Under the pieces are notes generated by a model that saw nothing but the letters and a program-made list of their open reading frames with translations, made no database searches and had not been told where the DNA came from. Source: Rostratula benghalensis (lineage: Eukaryota; Chordata; Aves; Charadriiformes; Rostratulidae). From it: a stretch of DNA of 64,000 bases. This document shows positions 47,352-59,251 of the stretch, piece by piece (position 1 is the first letter of the stretch; the number at the start of each line of letters is the position of its first letter). Position numbers and translations under genes: made by a program. The DNA lies in NCBI GenBank assembly GCA_013399305.1, contig VXAI01000039.1:2472868-2536867 (forward strand), in the 5' to 3' direction.

Positions 47352-48981
47352 GTGGGTAGGGAGTGTGTGATGTGGAGATAGCCAAAGACAGAAGAGGGAT
47401 GGGGAAGCAGGGAAGCGGGATTATCTGTGTATTGACAGAACTGTTTATTTGCTCCTGGCAAAAATAAATCCCAGCATATATTCTCTATAGCTTTTTCTTA
47501 TTTATAAGATGGAAAGCCTATCTGTCGCCAAGACCCATTATCCCTCAACTTGAGTCAGACAGTATATCTTGCTTATTGAATCAGGGAATACTGTGTGGTT
47601 TATAGGGACAAAAGAAAAAAGAGATGTTCACTCCTGTAACCTTCCTCTGTTTATTAGTGTGTATCGTTACCACCACTACCAAAATGAGAGAGCTTGTATT
47701 TTAGCCATAGCAAAATCAGCCAAATAAATAAATAAATAAAAGTTGATGAAAAATAACAAAATTGCCCTGTACTCTGCCACCTGTGAGAAGGTGTGGAAGT
47801 GCACAGCATTTCCAAAATGCTTCTGGGTGTGATGTGTCATGTGGTTTATCTTCATCTTCTCAGGTGGGAAGAGCACTGATTAGCTCGATTATACCTGTGC
47901 TAAGTTTGAAAACATTTTTTATGCGTGCTTTATGCCTCGCCTGAGCTCAAGCATCTCTAAGTACTTCCAGTCTCCTCATAAATACACCTTTGTATTCTGC
48001 CTAATACATAAACATCACGACCCATGTCTGAGAATGTTGGGAATTTTATTAGGTTCATAAAGTTTTAGTTGCGGTCTAGCCCAATGGGTCCAAAATAAAT
48101 AAACACAGTGAGCAAAAAGAGCAACAATTTTGTACCTATTTCTTCTCCTCTCCCTTGAGAGTTTCCCCAGTACTGGTAAAGTACTTGCCGCTGTGGTTTC
48201 TGTGCCTTGCTATCAAAGTACCTGCAAGCCATAAGCAAGAGGCAGATGCAGAGAGGGGAGTTGAGAAAAGCAACTGAAATGGGCCTATTTGTACCTTTCA
48301 CTGATTTCCTTGGTCTCTTTCCAACTTAAGGACTGAGAAAAAAATGTGAATAATTGTAAATGACTTATTACAGCCACGTTCCCTTTATTGCTGCTCTGAG
48401 TGAAGCGGCTTGGTTGGGACAGCTTCCTAAGCCCCGTGAATGGAGCACATAGACAACCAGTATGGCAGGTTGGAAACCTCTCTCAGAGTACAGTGAGACC
48501 CAGCTCTTGGACTGAGGCCTGGGGTGGCCTTCTCTCTGGCTCTGGACAGAGAGCTGTGGTCGCTCCTCCCTTAGCAAAGAGCTTGCTTTGCTTGCAACAC
48601 TACCATTGGCAGCTAAGGTGGACACTGGTACAGAAAAGAAGCTATTAATAGCACCAACATTTTCACTGAGGTATGGGTGAATGTGGTCTTTTCTTCAGGA
48701 TATTGCACTCCATAGATATTTCAGGCATCTCTTGTTCAGCAGAACCACCATGCTCAGGGCATACAGGGTACATACAGATGCTTTCATTCCTGCTGTCTTT
48801 GTGGAAAGGTGGTGTCTTATTGTGTGACAAGTCTAAGTCCCATGAAGTCATCATGCTTTTTAAAATTATTCTGTTGTGATCATTCAACCTTTCAGAAAAG
48901 TCCAGCAGACTTTTTAAAACCAAAATCAGCAAGCTGAGGCTGACAAGGGAATAAAAGCTGTGGCTTAGGGCAGTTACAAAG

Positions 48982-49019
48982 CTATATATATATATGTGTA
49001 TATATATATGTATATATTA
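48982..49019. repeat. (TA)n-rich microsatellite
   Basis: An alternating TA tract interrupted by TGTG and TG, about 38 bp in total. Confidence 0.85.
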
Positions 49020-52000
49020 ATTTTTGCACATCTGTTACAGGAACACCAGAGCCAGAGATACCACTTTTGCAGGAAGGACTGAGAGGTAAAACTTTAAATA
49101 TAAAGTCCCAAAGAGCTTTCTGTTTGTTTTTATGCACTGCACTGATTCTGTTTCTGTTTCAAGGCTATTGGAAAATCATTTCTGGAATATAGCAAACAGC
49201 GTAATACATGTTACAGATCCCATTCCTAGCTAGCTTCAAAGCTTACACCGCATTTTGAGGAGTCGTCGAGGCACTTTTTATCGTTAAATAATTTTTACAA
49301 AAGAAAACATTTTTGTAGAGCAGGTAACTGTAACTAAGCTACAATTACAAACCAAATAAGACCACGCTATTATTTTTTTTCTTTTTCTTAACTCACAGCT
49401 GCATAGATGACACTTAGGTTTGGTTGGAAATTTTTCAGCAAATCAAAATTTTGTTGGAAACCTCCCCCCTGCTTTCAGGGTCCAAGATACCAGGCTCTTG
49501 AAATGCCTTTGGTGCAAAAGACTTCTTCAGTCTCAAAGGCAAGTTCCTGCCAGGTATGGCCAGAGGTAGGAGCTGTCAGGCCCTTAACCCCAGGGCAGAT
49601 GCATCTAGAGGGAGGCAGGGGGATGTTTTGGTCTGGGCTGAGAAATGATGAGTCTCTCCGTCCTGCTTGATGGTCAACTCTTCTGGAAAATATGGATTGC
49701 ACAGGACCAGTCTATGGAACAGCTCTGAGAGGGGAATGGATGAATATGGAACCCAGATGGAGATAGGTGCCTTCCTTCAATAGGGTGTAGATGTTGTTTA
49801 GACCTTAGATGCTCATCTCACTGCTGTGCAGTGGCTGATTTACACTGTCTCCTGCTTGTCCTGTTGGTTCCTGGCCCCAAGGTTTGCAAGGGAGGGAGAC
49901 TGCCAGCCTCTGTGGGGTGAGGTGGGGTGAGCGTATGCCCTCCCAGCCTCCTTCAGGCATGGGAGCTGAGCAAAGGCGTGCTCATTTCACCCTCGGCTCA
50001 CCTCCGGGTTGGGAGGAGGTGGAAGGGGAGGGTGGCCAGCACCAAGCCCTGGGGCAAGCGCTCCCCTTGCCCCCATGCAGCTGCCTGGTGGCCAGCCAAG
50101 TGTCTCTGTGGGTTGGCAAGGTTCTGACTGTGAGCCCCCAGTAAGCTTGAAATCATCACTAAAACCTTCTGTATCTTCCACCCTTACTTTCCCTCTTTTT
50201 TTTTTTCTTTTTTAATGCAAGTGCAAAAGCCCTAAATGACTAATGTTCCTTCCAGAGCAACGACCACAAAACAGAGAATCAAACCCACAGAAATGCCTTC
50301 TTTTAAAAATTACTCACATTTCATCAAGCTTTGCTTATACCAAGGTGACAGAGCCAAACCCACTGATGGTTCAGCTATGTGGCCTGAGAAATGCAGCAGC
50401 ATTAACAAAGCTGCTCTCAGATGCTAAGCAACACTTTTCATCTTTGTTAAAATACCATGTTGCTATTCCATTCCTACCCTGTCAACATCCCTTCTCACTA
50501 GCGCTTCTGCCTGTCCCACTAGAAATTAGGCATACATTGCCAAGCTCCATACAGCTATGAGAGCTAAATATTCACCCCAGAATGCCTCAAAGTTGTGGGG
50601 AGAACTGCTCCTTTGCTCTTCCTTTTTCAGAAATCTAACTAAATCTCACTATTGTGTGAGTTACTTTTTTCTTTTATTAATAACACTATATTTCATTTCA
50701 TCCTACATCATGACAGTTGCAGGCGGCTGCCCAACACTTGTACTCTTAAAAAGGGAAAACAATGCAAAGAGAGGATGTTCCCGGAGGGAGATCATGCCCT
50801 GCCCCAGATGCTCACACATGCAAGACAGATTTTTTTCAAGCACAAGAGCCAGTTGGGAACTTCACTGCTGTTTGTGCCCTTGAAAACACCCGTCTTGTGC
50901 CTTGCAATTATTTGGAAACTTGGCTTCCACTACTGCAAGGGTAGTTAGGGACTTTATTGGTTTTGAGCACTGGCATTTCACCTGAATAAATGGTCAGTGG
51001 TGTGGCACGGGGTGTGACACACTCAGGGGTGGGTCACACGTATGTACCCCCATGGGGTAATGAAGTTTGAAGAGAAGGGTCAGTTTCTTTCTTCCTGGAC
51101 TGACCGGAGCTGAATAGTCTGGATGATATATCTGGATGAACAGGGACTCACACAGAATATGACAGGATCTGGCAAGCAGGTTTTTTGTTCTGCTTTTGGC
51201 AGTTTAATGAGAAACAACCTCAGTAGTTCAGTAGAAAGCAGTAGATACTTGCCTAACATCTGTGTTCTTGGGGTATATTTCTAATTGAAATGGATAACAT
51301 TTTAGAGCATACAGCTTGTGCGAGAACTCAAAAGGTAATGCAGAGGTTATTAGCAACTGCTGCAAGGCTTGAACAAAAATAGTGGCTGGACATAAAATGC
51401 AGAAAGTTCTACAAAAGTGGAGGTCACTGGGGTCTACAGGATGTGGGATGTGTGGCATTGGGACAACAGATCACATGGGTAGGGGCAGGAAAGGTGTAAG
51501 ATGCTTGGCATGGCAGCTCAGCTCTTTCCTGTGAATGTGCTGGTGCTGAACATCTGGAAGAAAAGTGGGTCCATGGTTTGGATGGTTTGGGGCAGTACCC
51601 AAGGTCACACCTGATGCTGCCAGTGTTTTCAGTCTCAACCTTGCCCCCAGTAGATGCAAACTCTTGGAGATAATTGGCTCTTCCAATAGCCTGTAATAAA
51701 AGTGACATTCTTCCTTCACAGAGGTGTCTTTATAAAGCAGCAATCAATTAAATGAGTACAGTTGTGTCCTTTTCCAAAATGGGCTATAAAACCCATGAAC
51801 TAAACTGTGCATAAGGAGCAGTTTAGAGGACAGTATATTTTTGCCATTGAATACTTTATCTCAGCTGTTGCAGGTACCAGAAGAAGCTCTTGTATACTGA
51901 AAGAAGTTGCCCATGGATTATCTAACAAGGACCAAAGGATGGATTTTAGTTGAAAGCAATAGACTGAGATTTAGAGGGAAAGGTTCAGCTGCCAGCCTCC

Positions 52001-52379
52001 CCACAGGCTTCTTTTGTGCCTTAGTGCTCTGCCTGTGAAACAGGGAAGTACCAAGGGAAATGTAGGGATAAGCATATCCTTCCAACTTAAGACTTTATTT
52101 CAGATTTTGGTGAAGTAAGCAGTGGTATTTATCACAGGTCCAATGATAAAACCTGTCCAAATAGCACAGATGCTAAAATGTCAGGAAGAGTATTTTTGCA
52201 TAAGTAGAAAAATTTTCCTGTAAGCAAACCAGAAATCACCAGTAGCTGTTATGTCATTATCTCAATATGGTGAAAAGAGAGGTGCAGTTTATTGTCTAAG
52301 AAACATGTTAAAATCCTTTTGTTGGTGTAAAATTTAATTTTTTATTTAGCGAGTGATTGCAATCATCAAGCTACAGAAA

Positions 52380-52600
52380 ACACATGGATCGGAAAGGATG
52401 TCTGGAGGTCATCTTGTCCAACCTCATACTGAAAGCAGAGCTTCAGTGTGAGTTACTTCACAATTAGATGACGTGACCCAAGGCCTTGCTGGGTGAAGCT
52501 TTGCATCTCTCTGAGAATGGGCATGCTTGCAGCCTCTCTGGACAACCCTTTGCTTTGCTCAGCTGCCCCCATGAGAAGAATCTTCTTCCTTCCTTCCTTC
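52380..52600 (-). mobile_element. CR1 LINE 3' fragment, diverged
   Basis: Antisense CR1 3' region. The plus strand reads GGAAAGGATGTCTGGAGGTCATCTTGTCCAACCTCATACTGAAAGCAGAG, parallel to 'GGGACCT.TGGAGGTCATCTAGTCCAACC.CCTGCT.AAAGCAGGG'. Further along, GCAGCCTCTCTGGACAACCCTTTGCTT...AGAAGAATCTTCTTCC parallels 'CCACCTCTCTGGGCAACCTGTTCCAGT...AAGAATTTCTTCC'. The terminal octamers are lost or eroded. It is older than the 39 kb copy and younger-looking than those at 28-38 kb. Confidence 0.7.
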
Positions 52601-54904
52601 TTTTGAGAGAAAGGTAAGAAAAGGCCCATTTCCCTATTGCCAGCAAAACCTGAGTGCAAGTTGGACACTTCACTCTTTAGATGTGTTAACATGCAGGTAG
52701 CTGTGCACATGCCTGAAGACAAATACTTGCTTTCTGGAGAATGGACTGTGCTAGTGTTGAGCAATTCAAGGCAAAGGATGGAAGCAGACTCCCTGCTGAT
52801 TTTTTCAAACATTTGGTAAAGATTTTAATTCTGTTTATTTGGGTTTTTAATGATAATACAATTGCAAGTCTCATTAGCTTCTTGCTTTGAGGTTGAGCTT
52901 CTGTTGTGGTTTTTCTTTTCTGTTTGGTATGACACGTTTTTATCTGATTGTGACATTTGGTCACAAAACTTACCTGATTTTGCTTCGAACACTGCCAATG
53001 GGGAAGAAAAACCACTTTCACTGTAAGGTTTCACAAATTGTAGACCTGTCACTGACAGTTATAGACCTGTGAATAAATTCTTCTGGTAGAATAACATGCA
53101 GTGTAAGATAATATAGGAGATAGTATATAACAGCCATTATAGAAAAGGTAGGATAAGCATAAAAGTAGTAGGAGTTTACTAGTTCTGAGTATCTGTTACT
53201 GGCACTTTGGTTCAATTTGCTCTAGCAAGCTGGCCAGAAACTTTAGGATCAGAAAATACCACCATTAAATACATGGATGAAATGAGACTATCTATGAACA
53301 AACTTTTCATAGAATGAATGTGAACATTAAGTCACCAAAATGTTAGTTTTTATCTTATTTAGAATAAGAGCAGATGGGTATGATGATACCTAACTGTCTT
53401 CTATAGATTTTTTTGTATTATTACTGAACAAGGTAAAATATGGGTGTGGTCCCTTGATGGTGTTCCTGTGTTCTGGGATCTCTCTTCTTTCATCCCTATC
53501 TTGTAGTTTCTATCAGCTTTTCAAGGAGAGTTTATATGATGTGGACAAAAGATGTTTTATAACCTGAGACACAGAGATGGTTGGGTTTTCCTCATGATTG
53601 TAGGGGAATTGTGGGCAGTATCACTTTAAGGTCTACAGATAGAGGCTCACTTTAACATAAATACAAAGTAATCCTGATAATCCATTGACAAGCAGCATCA
53701 ATTCCTGATTCCACAGGCATCAGTCATTAGCAGGTTTCTCAACGCTACTTAAACTGCAAGAGCATGGGGGAAAGGAACGTTTCTTCTGTCATTTTCATTG
53801 GCCTTCAATCACAAATTATGAGTGCTTTACTTTTTGGTCATGAATTTTGTAATGTATAAGGTTGTCAGATGTTTTAGGACTTGATTAATGATGTTTTCTG
53901 AAAAATGTAGAGCTTTTAGACAGCTGGGTTGTTTGGGGCTGGAGGAGCTAATATAGCAGAGAAGGCATTGATTCGGGGAGAAATCTGTGAGAGATATGGT
54001 CTGCATATGAAGAGGATAAGCTACTGGCACAAAAATTATATTATGGATAGCTATATAAAATACCAGATGTGGAGAAGTGGGATGCCAAAAAAGCCAACAA
54101 GTTCTCGGTGGGAAGCTTTTGGCATGTCAACATCAGTGATCAAGCAAGACACCATGAGAAAGGAGAATTTTTTCCAGGAATCAAAAACCAGGGATGTGGT
54201 TGCTGAAAGGAAGAATTCCAGAGAAAATGTCAGATAGAGATGTACAATGCATTGCTGGAAAGCTTAAGCCTTAAAACATTTGAGTAAGGGCATTCCAGTT
54301 TAGAAGTCATTGTGTTAAAGCTAATAACCTAACCAAGAGAATTAGCGGGAAAAAAAAAAAAAAAAAAAAAAGGAAGTAATTGTGTTGCTCCACTGCATGC
54401 TCCAATACCACTCCCATAATGTAGGAGAGTCCCTGTGGGGCAGGACTGGGTCAGGAGGTTGCTTGTAAGGACCCAATGGGCCTTAATTTACAGGAGTGAG
54501 GGAGGTATCTCAGCCGTTAGCAAGGGGCTGCTGTAGACCTTGTGTGTCACAGGCAACTACATATAGGCGTAGCTAGAATAGGCAGGATGTCTTCTACCAG
54601 TGGCAGACCACTGAACGGACATCTTGGCTTATTCAGAATTCTCACTAATGAAGTATCATAGGGATATTTTTGCTGGGATAACCGTATTGGCTCAGAAATG
54701 ATGCTTCTTTCTGGAAGGAGAGTCCAATTATTATTGGGTATGTTTCTAATGTATTTAAGGCAGTCACTTTTCCCACACACTAATATTGCAGCTCCACATT
54801 TTTGGTAGTAGCCAGTCAGATGTGTTATAATTATGAATCAGACATTGGTTTTAAAACTTGCAGACCTCTCTCATAAAGCTTTAATTTCCTCAGCCATTTG
54901 CAAT
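52601..54904. other. Non-coding unique sequence
   Basis: No gene is recognised. A 22-A run lies at 54350-54371. The plus-strand frame 53929-54237 (102 codons, lysine-rich) and the minus-strand frame 54547-54780 (77 codons) have no recognisable domain. The latter lies just downstream of the decayed Gypsy RNase H, where an integrase would be expected, but no zinc-binding or catalytic integrase motif could be read. Confidence 0.45.
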
Positions 54905-56060
54905 ATTCATACATCTGTCACATTCACAAGGTATCTAGACAGGGTACCACCACCTACCAAGGCTGTGCCAGGCACAATACTGTATTATGTCTGCGGATTG
55001 TACCTAATTAAGCCCTAAGTAGTGCTTGACAAGTCCCTGGCACATGATCCAAGTCTTTCCTATTTATCAGGGGTACAAGTGGTTTGTGGTCAGTCAAAAG
55101 CTTAAATGACTCTCTGGAAGAGCTTTTTTATGCATTTTTCACATGCTTCATTTACAATGAGACACTCCTCAGTCTGCAGAGAGTGATTTATATCATCAGC
55201 AAATGTCCAGGAGCAGTATGTAGCAGTCCCGCCGGCCTGACCAGGTTGCAAATATTCAGTAATCTGCAATGCAGTTATAGCGGGCACATGGTGGAAAGGA
55301 GCACTGGTGTGCTTCAGGTAGGGCTTCTGCTCAGTTGAAAGCAGTTTTGCGTTATGTTCAAATGTCAGGTGCTTTCATTTTCCAGGAGTTCATTCCAAGG
55401 ATATATTATTGCTGTTCGTAACCCAGCATTCATTTCACTTTGACATAGATTCAGGAGTTTGTATTAATTTATTACTTTCTTAGGCCAATTTACCTTTCTC
55501 AGCCTCCTCTTATGCCTAGTTTTCATGCATGTTGCCTCAATAGTTCAGCTACTTTTGATATAGCCCAATGTTTTTGTGTTTTAGACCTGAATACCAATTG
55601 TCTCTGGAAATCTAGACCGTCTTTTATCATGTTTCTCTTCTTAATGGCAATATCCCAGGACTTTGTCTGTACAAGCAACTATCCCTTTCCAGGTGCTGCA
55701 GTAGCCTTGTCATTTCCTTTGGAATATATTGGGTGCAGTAGCGATGCCAAAAGGAAGTCTGCGGAAAGATTACCATCCAAAAGGCATAATAAAAGTAGTT
55801 AACTTGGCGCCATCTGGGTGTAGAAGAATCTGCCAAAAACCATTTGCGGCATCTAAAAGGGGAAAAAACTCGGGCATTCGACTTGGAAAGATGTCGTCCA
55901 CTGTGGATAGGACAGTGCTTCTCTCAAGTACTTAGTTTCGTTGATTTAGGTCAAAGGATATGCTGACTCCTCCATTTTTCTTAAGGCCTTATAACCGCTG
56001 GTAAACACCATTCAGCGAGATTGGCTATTTTCTTCTGTAACACTGATGGAACTTGGATTG
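54905..56060 (-). mobile_element. Ty3/Gypsy LTR retrotransposon remnant (pol: RT and RNase H)
   Basis: On the minus strand a decayed pol segment can be read in order. From about 56045: QKKIANLAEW, KKNGGVSISFDLNQRN (the Gypsy 'KKNG..RIC.D.R.LN' block). Then LLDAANGFWQI at about 55859-55827 ('LDA.SGFWQI'), LTTFIMPFG, RRLPFGIATAPNIFQRK, and a degenerate catalytic box at 55670-55662. This is followed by the RNase H region: TATYCSWTFADD ('PVAYCSRTLTD'), SLQTEECLIVNEACEK ('Q.EKECLAIVWACEK') and FKLLTDHKPLVPLINRKDLD at about 55106-55047. Finally LVGGGTLSRYLVNVTDV ('VVADTLSR.PV..TDV') comes near 54913. LTRs, gag, protease and integrase were not found. Many stops and frameshifts show an old, dead copy. 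Confidence 0.85.
54905..56060 (-). pseudogene. Decayed Ty3/Gypsy reverse transcriptase-RNase H
   Basis: In live elements this polyprotein part copies genomic RNA into DNA and removes the RNA strand. Here the RT active-site box, usually (M/L)DD, reads TDK (55670-55662), so one catalytic aspartate is gone. A stop follows MPFGW, and further stops interrupt every frame. The codon for the remaining Asp (55667) and the TDHKPL threonine codon (55094) are exactly 191 codons apart and in the same frame, matching normal RT-to-RNase H spacing. Intermediate pieces nevertheless read in other frames, implying compensating indels. A domesticated gene is unlikely because no long open frame survives. Confidence 0.8.
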
Positions 56061-57806
56061 TCTGCTCCTGCTCTTTGCTTGGGAAGCACTGGACTGAATG
56101 AGTTGTGACTCTAGACACCACAAGGAGCTGTATTACGTTGTGTAGTGGGCAGACGGGCTTAGTGGTCCTCTTTCTTCCAGTTGCTTTCTTTCTGCCAGTG
56201 TAGCAATGCCATTGGGGTATTATACTGAACAGTTAATTTTTGAACTCCTGGGAACAAACGCAGTGTCCTGAGCATCCTGTAACATTGTAAATGACTACAG
56301 GTCTTACTGACATGCATATTCACCCGTGAGTGCAAGTGACCCAGTCACTCATTACTTGGTTTAAACTAATTCTTTTCAGCTTCTCATTTCTGAATGCTGT
56401 CCTGTGCCTCCTCTCAGGGACTTTTTTCTTGTTTCTCCTTTGCTTTCAGACCTAGGAGACTGCTTTCTAACTATTTATTGTCCTGCTCCAATCTCTATAA
56501 GTCTGAGAGCACCGTACTCAGATTTTATTGTCCAAGTTACTTTTCTCCATCCCTGCTGGAGTGGACAACACCAGTGTGGTCTCAAGGTCTCTGCTGACGA
56601 GGCTCTCCTTTTCCATCTGGAGATGGCTTTCTTGTATTAGAAATCTGTTCCACTGTAGCAGAAAATGGAGATATAAGGGCTCACAAAGATTTTTCAGCAC
56701 TGTCAGCTAATTGCTAGCCAGGCCATGAGGCCCTCAAACGCATGTGCATTTTTACATTGTTTGCCCTGGCAAAAAAAATTAATTCGTTTTGCAAAAAATA
56801 ACTCTATTATTTCTTCCATTTCCTCCTTGCCTTGTGCAGGAAGGTGGGCAAGTTGCGAGTGTGCACAATTTTGGTTGAGACTTCACAGTCAATAACATTG
56901 CCAAAAGCCAAGGGCTGTCATAACCCAAACATGGAGTGTTCAAACATGAGAGTTGATGTTTATTGCTTTGCATTTGACTTGACCAGAGAAAGGGGTCTGG
57001 TTTTGAGAAATCATCATGCCCCTTTAAAAAGATCAGGCTTCAGTCTCATTTTAAAGCACTTGGAATTGAAAATCATTCCTGAAAACGTTGACTTAAGCTG
57101 CTGTTATTATATAAAAGGCATCACAAACTTGTTGACACTCAGAACTGAAATTTTCTTCTACCTCCAAGTTCCAGACCCACATCCTGTACACTTTCTTCAT
57201 ATCCCCCTGTTAAATACTTCCAGTTGGACTTCTCAATGAATAAGGGAACTAGAAGCTGAGCATATCTATGCATGTGTGTGTTACTACCTGTATCTATAAT
57301 CAAGATTTACATGGCCTGTTATATATGTGTATATTATTTTTAATTCTGCATATATGAGACTACAAACTGAGATGCTTTTGTTGCCGGAACAAAGAGGGAA
57401 CAAAATGAAACTACTGTGGCCAAGTATAAAATGTAAGATATGAGCATTTCCCCCCTGGATTTATACACATAGGAATATGATACTAGAAAAGTCAGGGAAA
57501 TCTTGGAAATCTTAGCTAAGAGACACTGAGATTTTTTTTTTTCTTTAAAAGTAAGAAAATTAAGGAAGAAAAAGCTTGCAGTGGCTCCTTCCCACTCACA
57601 AAACTCATGCCCCTCATAGATCACGGGCCTATGTACACCACAGTAAGCAACTCTGAGTGCAGTGTGCTGTAACTAATTTAAAACCTACTTTTTAAAAAGT
57701 GCATACTTTTCATGTTTTATACATTTCCAAAAACTCCAATTTCTATTTGCCTGTTCTGCACAATTAAAATTGAAAATTAAACGAACAGAAAGGAATGAAC
57801 AGAATA

Positions 57807-57808
<2 letters not shown>
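56061..57808. other. Non-coding sequence upstream of the Gypsy remnant
   Basis: This is where the protease and gag of the minus-strand Gypsy element would be expected. I read the minus strand and found no protease D(T/S)G motif or zinc knuckle. The RT N-terminal region may extend to about 56160 in decayed form. The plus-strand frame 56832-57239 (135 codons) has no recognised domain. AT-rich from 57240 on. Confidence 0.45.

Positions 57809-57902
<94 letters not shown>
57809..57902. repeat. (TTTC)n tetranucleotide microsatellite
   Basis: About 23 uninterrupted TTTC units (homopyrimidine on the plus strand), ending at the assembly gap. The open frames over it in all phases are repeat artefacts, not genes. 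Confidence 0.97.
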
Positions 57903-57977
57903 NNNNNNNNNNNNNNNNNNNNNNNNNNNNNNNNNNNNNNNNNNNNNNNNNNNNNNNNNNNNNNNNNNNNNNNNNNN
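57903..57977. other. Assembly gap (75 N) between two pyrimidine repeats
   Basis: Undetermined bases sit between (TTTC)n and (TTCC)n. The transition between repeat units, and an unknown number of copies, is hidden here. Confidence 0.98.
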
Positions 57978-58160
57978 TTCCTTCCTTCCTTCCTTCCTTC
58001 CTTCCTTCCTTCCTTCCTTCCTTCCTTCCTTCCTTCCTTCCTTCCTTCCTTCCTTCCTTCCTTCCTTCTCTTGTTCTCTCTCACTTTTTTTTCTCCCTTT
58101 CTCCCTCTTTCTATCTCTTTCCTTCCATCTTTCTGTCCCTCTCCTCTCTTTGGTCTTTCC
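57978..58160. repeat. (TTCC)n microsatellite and pyrimidine-rich tail
   Basis: About 22 perfect TTCC units to 58067, followed by a degenerate C/T-rich stretch (to about 58160) that is almost free of purines. With the (TTTC)n block and the gap, the homopyrimidine tract exceeds 340 bp. Mirror-symmetric tracts of this kind can form intramolecular triplexes. Confidence 0.95.
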
Positions 58161-59251
58161 TCCATAAATAAGATGTCATAACTCTTCTTATACTATGGAC
58201 TGAATCAATGGATGTGGACAGACAGCTCAGCCAACATGGTCACTTGATAAACAATGAAATTTAACCATCTGCCTGAGTACTATAAAATACATGGGTGTTA
58301 GACTCAGAGGATGACTAGAGTTGTCATTTGAAACTGTTGCCCAGATGCCTGGCCTGCCCTGGTGCTTTTTGTGGAAAGCTCTAAGGGAAATGGCTTCCTT
58401 TCACTGGAAATCTTCTTGCTGCTGCCCAACAGGACAGGGGCTCTGGATGCCTCTGAGCCCCTCTGCCCCTGCACCAGCAGGCTCTGCGCCCTCCACTCTC
58501 ACCAGCTCATTCTCTATAACCTCAACACAGTCTATAACCCCAACACAACTGCACAAGCCGCCAAGGCATTCCCAGTGCTGTTGGTGGCCCCACAACAGCA
58601 AGGACACTGTTGGATATGTATGGTGGGATGTGTGTGGTTTTCTTGGCAAGGCAGTTTGAGGGAAAAAGTGTGTGGTCATGAAACCTCAGCTGTGGATGGT
58701 TCTGGCTGGATGCTGTTAGACAAGGGAGTGGCTAAAAAAGATCATTACACACAATTCAATATGCTTTTATTTTAACCAAACTACTGAGTACTAAAATATT
58801 TGAATATGTGAGAGATCATTTTTGTAGAATTTAGTTGCATTGTGAGTTTTCACATCAACAGCATGCAGCCTGTTGCTCTCAGAAACCCTCTGGAGATCAA
58901 AGATTACTTTAGTTTGCTCTCTGCTTCCCTTTGATTGGTATTTTTGACTCAAATGAGGAGTGTTTTTGAAAGCAAGAGCCTAGGTCTCATTTTGTCACAG
59001 TGATGGGTAGTCTTATTATCGATAGTTGTCTAGGCATTTGCATTTGCCTTATGTTTTTCTTTTTAGTTGTAATGCCTATGTTTTGAGGGGTCACTGAATT
59101 TGGCACACTCCTTTTTCAATTGACTCTATGTCTTCAATTATTAGGAGTCAGTAAGTGTTTCTAACTCTTAAAATAATTGAAAGAGGTGCATGTACGTTCA
59201 GGTATTTATCTTGGAATATTTGGAACAAAGCCAATAACAACAACAACAACC

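Larger units (their letters stand above)
39423..52379. other. Long non-coding unique region
   Basis: About 13 kb without a recognised gene. Content noted: a GC-richer stretch at 39530-39840; a CpG-bearing patch with a TGTGCCAC/GTGGCACA stem-loop at 41776-41794; an 11-bp inverted repeat at 42247-42275; a (AATA)n run at 47721-47741; a (TA)n-rich tract at 48982-49019; and the gap at 47328-47351. The region 44520-45560 has open frames up to 143 codons on both strands (for example 45030-45461 +, 44868-45266 -) but no domains, so compositional openness is the likely explanation. The segment 50990-51180 is mildly GC-rich with tandem CACAC/GGGGTG words but is not assignable. Confidence 0.45.

Noticed and set aside
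53929..54237. 102-codon lysine-rich plus-strand frame near the Gypsy remnant
   Set aside because: Considered as a gag or integrase piece in either orientation; no zinc knuckle or integrase residues could be read.
55804..55822. CTCF-like AGATGGCGCC on the minus strand
   Set aside because: It lies inside the conserved 'HPDGAKL' coding block of the Gypsy RT, which explains the sequence; the upstream half of the motif is poor.
57770..58181. Three open frames of about 130 codons over the (TTTC)n/(TTCC)n tract
   Set aside because: Products of tetranucleotide repeats and N bases, not genes.
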